Shown here: piece after piece, positions 49,160 through 61,862 of the stretch
Position numbering within the stretch: the first letter of the stretch is position 1
Layout of the letters: each line of letters starts with the position of its first letter
The notes under the pieces: model-generated
Told to the model about the DNA's origin: nothing
What the model saw: only the letters and a program-made list of their open reading frames with translations
Database searches by the model: none
Translations under genes and position numbers: made by a program
Origin: Setaria digitata
Taxonomy: Eukaryota > Nematoda > Chromadorea > Rhabditida > Setariidae
Direction: 5' to 3'
Assembly (NCBI GenBank): GCA_003640385.1
Contig: RCAB01000162.1
Location: forward strand, 1 to 64,000
DNA: 64,000 bases

Positions 49160-52100
49160 AAAATCGAATTGAGAAATTATGAAAAAAATAATAATAATAA
49201 TAACAGCTTAATTTTGCATTAATTAAGAGTGAGAGAGAAAGAAACTTCATTTTTTCTTAAATAGTAGAGGAATTTTCTATGAGAGCATTTCTAAGAATTA
49301 TCTGATATCTATTTAAGTTTCATTTACTTTATCATGAAATTTTTGAAGGAAAAATTTGCTCTAATTCCAAACTTGAAAGTTGATCCAATAAAAATTAGGA
49401 GACTATCAAAAAAAAAAAAAAAAAGTAAAAGAAAGTAAAATGTATAATCTGTAATCAGCAATAGTAGATTTTATTAATGATTTAACTCAAAATTTTTATA
49501 ATTAATGATAATTTTTCATAGAAATTGTAAAAAAAAAAAAAGGAATACGAAATTCCTTAGCAGAATCGTTACACAGCAGCCGTTTAATTTTTTGCAAAAT
49601 ATGTTTGCATGTTCATATTTAATTCAATTATAGAGTAAATATCGTTGTGTTTTCTTCACATCGATGCTAATTAAGTCACATAAAAGCTAGAGTATGTTAT
49701 TTAATGTTTGGTCAAAGTGTTTTTTTGCAGTTTTAAAATTTGAAAATGATACAATCTAAATTGTTTGGCAAAGTGAAAGAAAGAAAGCATGACAAAAAAA
49801 AATTAGAAATAAATATTAAAGAAAAAATAAGCAACAAAAATTACTCGATGAGCATTGCTCAATAAAGTACTCACCAACAATAACGATAGCTTATCAGTGG
49901 CCATTTATCATTTTACCACCGAAATCTGATTAAAATAAATTCACTTATATGTGATATGTTACATTAATAGATATATGAAAATTTACGGTTATTCTAAAGT
50001 GTTATTGGCGATGTAATCTCGAAATCACACGCTAAAGTTAGTTGAAGAAGCGCAACAACTCAGATAATTAGACTAATCTTATTTAGATTTTAGAAATCAA
50101 TAACAAATAAAACTTTAATAAATTTATAGCAGTGTCTCAAAATCAATTTCGAAGTAGTATAAAGTGAAAAACTTCTGAAAGTTCAAATACCATTTTCGAA
50201 CGCTTCTTGTCAATCAATTTCACCACCTATTTTTTAACAAAAGCAGATTAATTTCAATATATTTTTTGCGAGGTAATTGTTATACCTACTGTTATTGCAA
50301 GAATTAATAATGGAGTATATTATATTCTAATGGAATTGGAAACAATATTTGCCCTATTTATTACGAATCTAATTTCATACAATTTTTCTAAACCCAAAAA
50401 TCCAAAAAAAAAAAAAAGCAAAAACATTGACATTTTGTTAATGGTGATAATATCTGGTAGTTTAAAAATTTTTTAGAAGCAATCTGTCTTAAAAATTTTT
50501 TCCTAAATTGATTCATTAACACAAATTGAAGTACCATATTAAATTTACTAATGAATAATTTTGTTGATCGCTTTCAAGCTGTGCAAAATCTTAAATATTA
50601 TAATAAGTAGAAATGTTAACAGAAGAATACACGGTATAAAAAATTATTTATAGATAAGTATTTTCCAAGAAATTGTAAAATTCAATAATTAAGACATTAA
50701 TAATGGATCCCATTACTCTCTTGGTAGATGAGAATATGATCAGCGTGATTTTGATCAATCGATTAAGTAAAAAGGAATCATATTGGTTGTGAAAAAGCTT
50801 ATATCAAAATTTAAAGGTGAACATTTCAATGAAGAAAAAGAAATGAGGTTTTTGTATATCAGTAATATTAGTAACCGATACGTTGAGTTGTCATGCTGAA
50901 ATTTTATATCACAGTGATAGCAAAGTAAGTATCCTTTTTGATAATTTCAAATCTGGCTGTGATAAAAATATTGCAGCGAGTAACTGATTGTTTATTAACC
51001 AGAGTTAAGATTTCGGAGATTCGAATCTATTTGCAGTTGGCATTCACTTCTGGATCTGTTGTGTCGAATTCTCTCGTTTTCAGAGGATAGTTATCTGATT
51101 TTTGCTTTTTTTCGAAAAAGTCATTTTTTTTTTCATCGGAGAATTGATTATTTAGTTTCAAAAACAAATGGATAATTGTAGTATTCCCTTCAATTTAACA
51201 TTGATGAAATTTATTCTCAACATTTTTAGCAACCTTTTTCCGGCTTTGCCACTCATTTAGCTCAAATTTTTTGTTAAAATAAATTGACTAAGTATAATCG
51301 ATTCATGAGGATAAGAGTAGAAAGGTGAAGTTTTCCTAATAGAGACGAAAATTTTTTTTTTCTTTTATTAAATTCAATTTTTGAAAGATTATCAATTGAT
51401 GGAGAACGAATCAGCAATCAGACTTATACGATCAATTTGGTATCTGACACTCCTTTACGACATGATCAATGAATGAATAATCTTAAAATTTTGATGGCTA
51501 AGATCATTTCCTTCCGTTTTATGCAGTTGCAGTGAATTTTGCATTTGCTTATCTATCCAGAAGTTGATTTGTGAGGAAACAGTTTGCAATTTTAGGTTGA
51601 AATGTAGCATTCGAAATTAGAATGTTTAGTTAAGTATTTTAATTGGCTATGTTTAATTTAATAACTGTGGTTCTTTTCGCTTTCTGAATATACTGCATGG
51701 AAAATTCAACACTAGAAATTTGAAAATTGTGCTGTGTATTTCATACAGTACACTGCTAGAAACAGTATCGTAGGTGCAAGATAGTACTGATTCAAATAGT
51801 GCACTAGAAAGTATCAATTCTTGATGTATGTTGAAAACGATATAAATTCATACGATAAGTTCGAACATTGAAAGAGTTCTAACATATAGCAATGGCATTT
51901 CAAACAGTTTATGCATGAAATCGATAAGTTTAAAATTAGAAGTAAAACTTTGGTAATCATTTTTTTTTTCTGTTTAATTTTTTGCTTTATTTATCATATT
52001 TTATGTAACTGCTAGAGCAGAATTCTTTTTCCCTGTCCGTTTCATTCCTCATTTAACGTATAGCAATAAAAATTTATAATTTTCTCCTTTTAATGTTTAG

Positions 52101-52847
52101 CTAATTAAATGTTGCTAATCAAATGTTTGGCAAAAGTTCAAAAAAAAATTATTTATCATTTAACTGTTAAATTATTTTGCTCAAATGGATTAACTGCAGG
52201 GATGATCTTTAACATGTCTCTTGTATATGGATCATTTGATAGGCACAAAAATTCGCCATTTTTATTTAATCTAAAAAAGTATTCTCGAAATATCAGAAGT
52301 ATTCACTCTACACGGCCTCTAATCCATAGTGAAATGTCTAAACTAAGAGAGCGCTTCTGATAGGAATAAATGCATGCGATGTAAATTAGCTGTATTTCCT
52401 AAATTTTTGTTCATCTAATACGATTGAGAAATGCTCTTAAATTTTAGCTTTTAATTGAAATTTAGAAAAAAAAAAAACAAGTTAGACTAATCGCTATTGT
52501 GGCAAATGACAATTACATAGTTTCTGCATTGTTCATTCATGTGAATACGATTCCTCCAACATTAAGAATGTTTTCAGACTGATTTCATCATGCGCAAGTT
52601 GTCAGGGGAGAAAGAGTGCATGGTTCACTTCACTATTTGTTGATTGCAGTAATTTAAAAAGAGAAATTGGTTAATTTTTTAAATGTTGAAACATTGCAAG
52701 AGATGCTCTGCTCTGTTACTTGGTCGTTTCATAGATTAAAATTTAACCTCTGAAGAGAAGAGAAGACAAATTTGCAATTGATGAACATATCTATCTCTAT
52801 TCACAAATTTTTTATTTTTCATTCATTTATTTATTTATTATTTATTT

Positions 52848-52876
52848 CCCCCCCCCCCCCCCCAACCCAACCCAAC
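52848..52876 (+). repeat. poly(C) tract of 16 followed by (AACCC) units
   Basis: Sixteen consecutive C (52848-52863), then three AACCC-like steps to 52876, bordered by ATTT repeats on the left and AAT repeats on the right. C-runs of this kind can form an i-motif, and the complement a G-quadruplex. Confidence 0.9.
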
Positions 52877-55542
52877 AATAATAATAAATCATTTTAGGGT
52901 AAAGTTTGAGAAGGACTGAAAAATGTAAAATTTAAGGGATAAAAAGGGGAAGTAAAGTCTAACTTCCGGAAATGAAATATGAAACAAAATTGTGTCTCCA
53001 AGCATCGGGAAACATGTGTTAGGCAATTGTCCAATGCCTGGAAGTATATGCCACTGAATGCAACATTAATATTAGTACACTTTGAAAGATCTCTTCATAA
53101 ATATGTAGTTTTTTTTTAGTAGACAGTGGATCAGTTTAGTATTTTAGTGGAAAGATTAGTTGCGTATTTCCTTCTTATTTTTCTTTTTCTTTTTTTTAAA
53201 GATACATAAAAATTTCTTAATTTTTAAATTATTTGTAAAAAAAAAACAAAAATTTGTAAAAAAAGACAAAAAATGAACTTGAAAATTTGTTGTTTCAACA
53301 AAGAATTGCTGCTTTTTTTTTTTTTTACAAATTTGTTTGTTTTTTTTCTAAAATATTTTTTTTTTTGTCTTTTCTTAAAATGTTTTTTTTTTTCTAGCAA
53401 TAGACTACTTAATCTTCTTATCTTTTAATTTTCAATGATGTTTCATATCTATTTTAGCATCTCATTTATTAGAAATAAAGTTTAAACTAGTGATTTGGAA
53501 AATAAAAAAAAAATAAATAAAGTGTGTATAAGAAGTACAAGACAATTTCTGACTGTACTAATCAATTCGAACTGGAAATTCCTGTTTTTTCTTTTTCCTG
53601 AACACATAGTTATCCTCAACATTTTCTGCCCGTTATTATCAGCACCTATTCTTCTGGAGGAAAAAAAAAAAAAAAAAAAAAAAACGAACTTTAGCTGATA
53701 ATAGTCAAAAACTCGCGGATTTCCGGACATTGAACAGTTTGCTTCCTGTTTCGACTTTCTAAGCATTGATTGTTGCAATGTTCGCCACATCATGCATTTT
53801 TATCTCTTTCAATTCTTTTGGTATAAATTAAAAGCTAATGAATGCTGTAAGCTGAAATTGTTTGTAGTTCTTTTCAAAGAACGATGCAAAGATTCTAATT
53901 ATCAGAGATTTTGTCGACGAACTTTGATGTGTAGTAGACATTTAAAGGTCCATTAAATGTATAATATTTTCGAAAAAGAAGAAATCATCAAACAGGCAGC
54001 GATTGTTACGTTGTTTGCTGAATTCTAAGTTGTTTCTGGATGTTAATGATAAGCGACCTGCAATCACTCATGTTAATTAATTGTTAACTCGTGCTTCATA
54101 TGGTTATTTCTGGCTTTTTCGTAATTCAACTTGGCGCATTTCACTTTGGATCATTTTGCCTCTTTCAAAGGCACACCATCAAATAATATTTATGTCACAT
54201 TTCCGTGTCATATGACGCGCGCCTTGCTGATTCGAATTATTTTCTTCTCAATCATATCGATGGCCTTTAAAAATAGCTGTCCCAAAGTGTCACTGCAGAT
54301 ATCAACACATTTGCTGTATTTCTTTCTAATCACTTCGATGATCATCAAATCAAAATTACTGATAACAGCAATATTTATTGGAAATATTTATTACTAATAT
54401 TTAAAGCAGGGCAAAATTTAGAAGTATTAGTTGCTGGCGATGATATGGTGTAGTAGTTGATAACAGGACTGAAAAGTAATAATTAGAAATTCATCGATGA
54501 AAGAAAAGGAGAAGGAAATCAGTGGATGTATGTTACTCAATTTGAAATTAAATTCTCCAGTCATATTTCCTTATTTGACTAGAAAATTATTCATTTTTTT
54601 TTTAGAAAAACAAAAAGTAAAATGAAATGCATAAATTATGTCCAAATTCTTGTGCCTTTGATGAATAAGAAATGATTCTTCTTCCAGTTCCATAGCAGCT
54701 CCATTTCATTGCAAATTCCACTTTCCAGGTTTTTTCTTTTTTCTTTCTTCTTTTTTTTTGTTTAAAATGCTTAATTACTTCTTTTTAACAGATAATTTTT
54801 CACTTCTGACAAATATAATTAGCTTCTTTTTTAGTTCGTCACAAACATAAATGGCATTTCTCAATTTGTTTGCAAAATGTCAAGCTTCTCTAAATAATTA
54901 AGTCTTAATATTAATTTAAGGAATAGATCAATAACATCAATCAAGAGAAGGAAACAAACTCTGCCAAACTACAAATGATATGCAGTTGTTTTAACACAGC
55001 TCCTGAAGCAGATATAATTTGAAAATTTGTCAAATAGTTGGCTATATTTTAATTATTATGGTAATAAATTACTGCAACAAATAATTGTAGCAATAACAAT
55101 TACTGTATAGTAATATTATTAAGTAGTAATTGCCATTATTCAATAATAATTGTCATTATTTATTTATTTAGCAATTTCTTATTGAATAATACTTTATTTA
55201 TTTGCCAACTATTACTATTAATTAATTTAATTAATTAGAAGTTTGAAATATTGAAGGTGGAAGGGAAAAGTTTTTTTCTTTTTCTTTCTGTTTTTCATCT
55301 CTAAAAAGAAAAAATGGTACCAGCAAAAGGAACAAAATTTTCCAAGCCATATTTATTCGTCTTTCAGTTTTCACTTATTCTCATCTAGGCTTTTTTGTTT
55401 TCCACTTTTACCCCTAAATAATTAAGCTTCCTGTTTGTTTAGGGTAATTTCTTTATTGCTCTTCTCAAGGAAAATTAAATTACTTCCCTTATTGATATTT
55501 TCTCCTTTTTCTTCTTTCACTATCATTACCAGCTTTTTTTTC

Positions 55543-55602
55543 GCTCTCTCTCTCTCTCTCTCTCCCTCTCCCTCCCTCCCTCTCTCTCTCTCCCTCCCTC
55601 CC
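55543..55602 (+). repeat. TC/CCCT microsatellite ending at an undetermined base
   Basis: Alternating (TC)n and (CCCT)n blocks, with an N at 55603 immediately after. Likely length-polymorphic or hard to assemble. Confidence 0.9.
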
Positions 55603-55748
55603 NATAATTGGATGGAAAAGGAAATGGGAGGAAGGGGGAGAAAAGAATTAAAATAAAATTCGTTTTCCTGTGAGAATTTCATACCTCTTCATTTTGTTTT
55701 TCATTTTTTATACATTTATTTAATTTCCTTTTCTTCTATTCTAATTTT

Positions 55749-55753
55749 CCCTC

Positions 55754-55792
<39 letters not shown>
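55749..55792 (+). repeat. TC microsatellite
   Basis: A second (TC)n/(CCTC)n run about 150 bp after the first. Confidence 0.9.
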
Positions 55793-55793
<1 letters not shown>

Positions 55794-58700
55794 TTTCGAT
55801 GCGTTTCCTTTTTAATTTATTCATTTAAATTAACAATATATGTGTAATTTTGCCAAGAAATGACTATTAAGTCTTTTAATAAGAGAGGCAAAGCAAACAA
55901 TTTTTCGTTTTTAATTAAGATGCCTGTATGAGATTAAAATGTTTTTGCTGTTTGATAATTTCTTCGACAGAAAGTTTATATCATTCGAAGTGTTATTGTT
56001 TTTCTTAATTTTCATTGACAAAATTAAGTATTTAATAGTGACTAAGTTAATCGTTTTATTTTATTTTACTTTTATGGGCAATAATTTTTTTTTTTGTTTT
56101 GGTTTTTGGACAATATATATATTTATGGTATTTTTTGTTTAAATTAGAAACTTACAACGATTTAATAATGTTTTGGAATGATGTTTAATTAAATTTAGCG
56201 TACTGTTTCCTTTTCTTTTCATTTGCAGCTCATTAACTGGTAATTATCTTCACTTGTTCCTATGTTTTTTTTTTTCTTCTTTTTCAAAAATAGCTTAATC
56301 AAAAATTACCGGTCAGCTTGCCCGCTAAATGACTAAAAAGCGAATAGATTCAGTGCTCAGTCTAGTTTTTGAAAAATTTCATTTTCTTTTTCTACTGAGT
56401 TTTGGTCAATTAGTTAATTATTATTTACTACTTGCGAGAATTTCAGTGCACTGAATGAATAATTGATAGTTTTATTAGTCAGTGATAAATGTAAAAGTTC
56501 TATCGCTCATTGCACTCATTTGTTTGTTTGTTTGTTTGTTTTTTTCTTTAAATTTTCGAAATATTCGAAAAGAAAATAGTAATGTTTTATGAGATTTTGG
56601 AAGAAAATAATATTGATATTTAACCTGCAGGCAAGCATTCTTATAAATAAACTTTTTTTGCTAGGAGAAACAACAAATCGTTAAAAAAAAAAAATGAAAA
56701 AATGTATGCAAAAGATTGCCTAGAATTAAAAAAAAAAAGACTTTTTAATTAATTTGTTATCTTAAAGCAAGAAATAAAAATACATTGAGCTTTCATAGAT
56801 ATATTTCAATTCTTTAAATAATAAAAATTTTTATGATACGCAATAGAACAGTAATCAATTTCGTGATTTAAAATAATTAACTTTTTATAGTTTAGGGCTA
56901 TCAATGAATTAATCTATTTTTTCGCATTGCTAAAAAGTTCAGCTTCAAATGCCACCATTACTTTTTGATGGAAGTTCTTATTTTCACTTAAAATTCAAAA
57001 TAAATTATTAAGTAAATTTGGTGTTTTTCAAACAACATATGTTATTTTTCCATTTATTACAATGATACGAATACTGCAGCACTGAGACTGGTTTTATTTT
57101 GTACTTGATATGTTTCCAGAAAATTAGATCATTTTTGCTATTGCTATTATTTCTATTACTGTTTAAAGTTCTAACTAATTATTTGTAATTAAGCAAGTGA
57201 TAGGGAAAAGTAGCACATTTATTATTCTCAGAGTATATGTATATATATTTTAGCTTTTACTATATTTTCATCTACAATTTCACGCTAAAAGCTATATCGC
57301 AGTGGATGAGAAGCTGAAGAATTGAACAGTTGCTATATTATAATTTTAAAAAAGCGAATGGCAGAATGATCATTGAAAGTATCACACTTTGAATTGGTGA
57401 AATCATTTGCGAAGAAAAAATTGAAATGGATTGATCAGTTTTATCTCTCAGTTCTCCTCAAATATCGTCCACTTATTTTGCAAATATTTTTGTTGTGTTA
57501 AATCTAAAATTATTTGTTACTTCAAGAATAATAGCACTGCGAATTCATTCATTCAGGTTTGAAAAAAAAAAAAAAACATAAATGAATAGAATAATTGAGC
57601 TGAACTAAATGACTAATTAATCCGATAAATAATAGCAATAATTTCAATACTGCTAAATTTCATCGTTCTGTGCAGTAAAAGACTGAAAACATCTTTTATA
57701 ATTTCACATTATCTGAAAAATTGGATGGTGATATTTAAACAAATCAATAATTAAAAAGAGAGGAGTTGTTCAAGGAGAATATTTTCCAACAACCGTAATT
57801 TTTAAATCCATTTGTAGATTTCTCTGATTATCTTAGTGATAATTCTTTTTTTGGATAAAAACGTAGGCTTGTGTAAAGGTAAATTAACTTTTAATTTGGA
57901 AAAAAAAAAAAAAAAAGAAGCAGATAGAAGGGAAATGAACATAATGATAGATCGAAAAGATTTAAAAATCCCGGAGAAATCTTTCTCGTTATTTTGTTTT
58001 TGCTTTTATTTTTTTCTTTTTTAAATAAAAACGATTGAAATATTTTGAAGTTTATCATTGTTATTAACATTATGCTTATGCTTTTCTTCGCGTATTTTTT
58101 CTCGTATATAATTTCATTTCTTATCTGAAATGAATATCCATAAGCATATTAATCCCAAGGAATTTATTCTTTTGATTGAAGCTAAAAAAATCTTTTGAAA
58201 AATAAACTAAAAATTTCATTTTAAATGAAAAAAATAAATTAAGAATTGTTATTTATTTTAAATGTCATCTTTTAAAGCAAAAAAAAATAGATCGTACTGA
58301 TTTCTTCATATTTTGTTTCCTTTTTTATTCCTTTTTCTTTTCTTTTTTTCTTTTTTTTTTTTTTTTTTTTAGCGAGCATAAGCTGAATTACTCCAAATCA
58401 AACTAATGATTTGGAAATGACTTTATAGCTTTCCATATAGGTCAGTTTCACATTTTGCTATTTTTACTTTTCACATAGATCAGTTTTATGATGGAAATTT
58501 CGCGTAAATTTTAAAGCTTTGTTAAAGAGAGAATGAATTTATAAGAAAAGTTTTTTTCCTATTACATGACCTTCCTTCCATCGAATTTAATAATAAACTT
58601 GAATGAAATATTTATATTATGGCCAGCGTACGAGTAAAGTTTCAACGAGTGATGAATTTCATTCCACGTGGTACACGTCAGCTGTTAAACTTAAATCTCA

Positions 58701-60384
58701 AGTTTTTAAAGAAATTTTTTTGCTCCTCATTTGGTTGTTCTCCTAATTTTGTACTCTAGTCACATTAGGAAGATTAGGCGCAGTACATACGTACGTACAG
58801 CTGACGTAATTGAACTGTCGAGATTTCAGTAATCGTAAACACGTGAACTGATTGATTGCCGAATTTTACTTATTTACTGTCAAAAAAACGTTAACGATAA
58901 TATTTGGGATAAGAAATAAAGATTGTGTGGATAATGCTATTGCTTTGTAGTGAACAGTTTTGCAAGCAATTCACATGATAATCTAATCCAAATTTTATGC
59001 AATATGCTAAGTACTTATCTGATATCATCATACCTAATATCCAGAAGTTGCGTGTTTGATAATATAATTTTAGTTTAAATTTGATCATTTGTTAAACAAA
59101 AACTTTGCAAACTATTTAACTCAAAAAATTCAGAAGAAAACTTCAAATCGAAATATACATTTAATTACTAGTGAAACAAATCAAAAAGCGAAAGAAAATA
59201 AACAAGATAAAATTGTTACATGTGTAGAATTATTGTAAAAGCTTGGAAAAAAAATTTTTTTTTTTTCACTGTTTAATTCTTTTTAAATTTTCTTCGCTTT
59301 TTTTTTTTCTAAATTTTTCGTATTGAAAAAGCCCCAAAAAATTAAAAAGTGCTGCTGCTAATGAGATATGGAAGGACAACATATTGGCAGTGGAACATTT
59401 CCCTTTCAGTAGCAACTGATCGGTGATATCGGTTAATCAGAAAATGATTAATGTCTTCATTGGTGATAATATTTCACAAAAATAACTTTTATGAATCAGA
59501 TTTGATGCAACAGACAGAAAAAGGGCAGAAGAAAAAATAAGCGGTAATAACTTTTTGTTTTTTCAAACTTTTAAAGTATTTTCTGCGTCAATTATTAATA
59601 CTTTTGCTAGCTCAGATGTAACATTATACATTTTAATAATGTTAAATTTTAATAAAAGAAAAATAAACTAAAAACTAACTTTTGTATCAGTTTTAATAAA
59701 TGAGCATTTTCTAAGATTAAACAAATATTAATTAGCCTTTCTGTGTTGGGAATGATTAGAATCCTCTTTGCTTCAGTCATTTTCTGCTTCAAGTTCGTTC
59801 AGAAATTGAGACATTTTTTTTTTTTTGTCTTTGTTATTTTTTTTTCTTCATTTTGTTTAGTGAAAATTTCATTTTAGCGTGTTTTCGAATTATATTACTT
59901 TCTAAAGTATTGCTATTTATTTAATTGTATGATGAAAATTTTCAATATAGGTTGCAAATCAAAATAATATATATGAAGAATTAAATTGACATAGTGCCGG
60001 GATTATATACCAATAATTATCAATGTCTGAAAAGTTTCAATATTTTCAAAAGCTTTTTCAAGCAACAAAAAAAAAAAATTAATGGAAATGGATGCAGAAT
60101 ATCAGCAGCAAAATGTATATACAGTTTTATTATTCATCGAGAATTAACAATTTTGTGCTGACGATGCTGATTTTAACTTGATATTAAAATATCTCATTTC
60201 ATTCTATTTTTTTAAATTAAATTGTGGTTGAACAAAGTAAACTGAAGACAAATTTCACAGACTAAGAATTAGATTCCACCTAACAACTTGATATTGTAGA
60301 TTGTAGACTGAAAGAGGAAAAAAAAGGAGCAGTATTCCGGAAGTGGTTCACGTTACTGTCCATTCCAGCCATTAGAATGAATTT

Positions 60385-60433
60385 ACATTATCATCTGATT
60401 CACTCATTAGATGTGACTGATAGGTGATAATGT
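60385..60433. ncRNA. miRNA-like hairpin, unannotated
   Basis: The left arm ACATTATCATCTGATTCAC pairs with the right arm GTGACTGATAGGTGATAATGT across a 9-nt loop (tcattagat), with a few mismatches and a small bulge. Partial complementarity (AATGAAT with ATTCATT) continues outside the core, so the folded length may reach 75-100 nt. No known mature miRNA was recognised. It could equally be a decayed inverted repeat. Confidence 0.3.
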
Positions 60434-60890
60434 CAACAGTTATTCCATTCATTAGAGGGAAGGATCTCACAGTGCCACATGATTAATTGGTCGAAATAAT
60501 TAATAACTAATACTTTGCTAGCTAAGAAACTTTTGATTTATATGAGTTTTTTCTTGTGACGATTACTACCTTTGTTACATTGTCTACCAATAATACATCT
60601 TTGATAGAACGGAAATGACTTCACCTTTCTTTATTTTTTTCGAAAAATCAAAAATTTTCTCTCGTGAATTTTCTCCTCTGTATATATTTGTTGTTCAAGG
60701 CAAAATTTACAAAACGAAGTTCCATTTTTTATCATTTTATTAAAACCTTGTCTCGAAAAAGTAAAGATAAAAAGCAATCAGTAAGAAGTGCTGCAAGGAA
60801 AGAAGACGCCTTTTCTCGCTAAATTAACTGTCTCAATTGCCAAAAAGATTTCATTAAAATTGAAATTTCTAAGTTTTTTCAAGTGAGAAC

Positions 60891-61809
60891 ATGCATTCTG
60901 GACGTGCTAAATATGCGCAGACATATTGTAATACACAACGATTTCAAATCCAATCATATCGATTCATCTTAACAGTTGATCCAATACAACGATTACCGAT
61001 CCAAGTTGGTGCACAGATCCTTCGTCAACTTTCGCTTAAACAACGAACCAGGTAGATTTTCGATAATAAATTACTTCTTTCCTTCTCTCCCTCTCCCCCT
61101 CTTTCTCTCTCTTTCTCTTTCAGGTATTCATCAGAGAAACGTTAATTCAAGCAGAGTTTGTTTCAATTATTTTAGCAGTATACGATGAAGACTATTTAAC
61201 CTTTGGCTTATCATTTTTATTTATTTGTCGGTTAATTGGCAACCGATGCGCCCTAATTAATTTAGGAAAGTTTCAAAATCAGTAAAATGATTTTGATGAT
61301 TTTTGCTTTCGCATGCGATTATAATTGCAATCCATGAACAGTCATTTTTACCTTTGCCTTCATTTTGCATTCTCAATTTTGTCAAATATTATAATTTTTA
61401 TCACTAGAAATAGTTAATGATAAGGTCGAAAAAAAAAAAAAATTGTTAAAACCAATCTGAATTGAAGAGGTGCTAATAAATTGAAAAAATCAGATGGTAC
61501 TGATCAAATTTGCAGAAATATTAACAGTAGTTGATAAAAATGAATGGAGCCAATAAGTAAACATTTTGACTCCAAGAAGTATTGCTAATGAATGGCCAGA
61601 GCCTCATATCCTTTACACCTCATTCTTTTCTTGTCTCCTCTTTCTGCAAACTTCTCGCATCGAATAGCCTCATGCTATGCTACGTCATCAATTTCAATCC
61701 ATTCCGCTAGTGTGCTACTGCTACTGCTACTGTTGCGGCAACTTACACCGCGCGGAACATTCCAAGTTTTATGGATTTCCACTCTTCATGCTCTCGATTA
61801 CAACCGAAT

Positions 61810-61862
<53 letters not shown>

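Larger units (their letters stand above)
49160..60890. other. 11.7-kb gene-poor, low-complexity region
   Basis: No supported gene on either strand. Open frames such as 52109-52360, 54131-54397 and a 46-codon frame at 58619-58759 lack splice or family support. It contains many A/T homopolymer runs, the 16-C tract at 52848, two TC-rich microsatellites (55543 and 55749), a GTTT repeat at 56519-56540 and a CACGTG E-box at ~58663. A hairpin lies at 60385-60433. Either this is a true gene desert, or it holds long introns or non-coding RNA genes that I cannot recognise. Confidence 0.55.
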
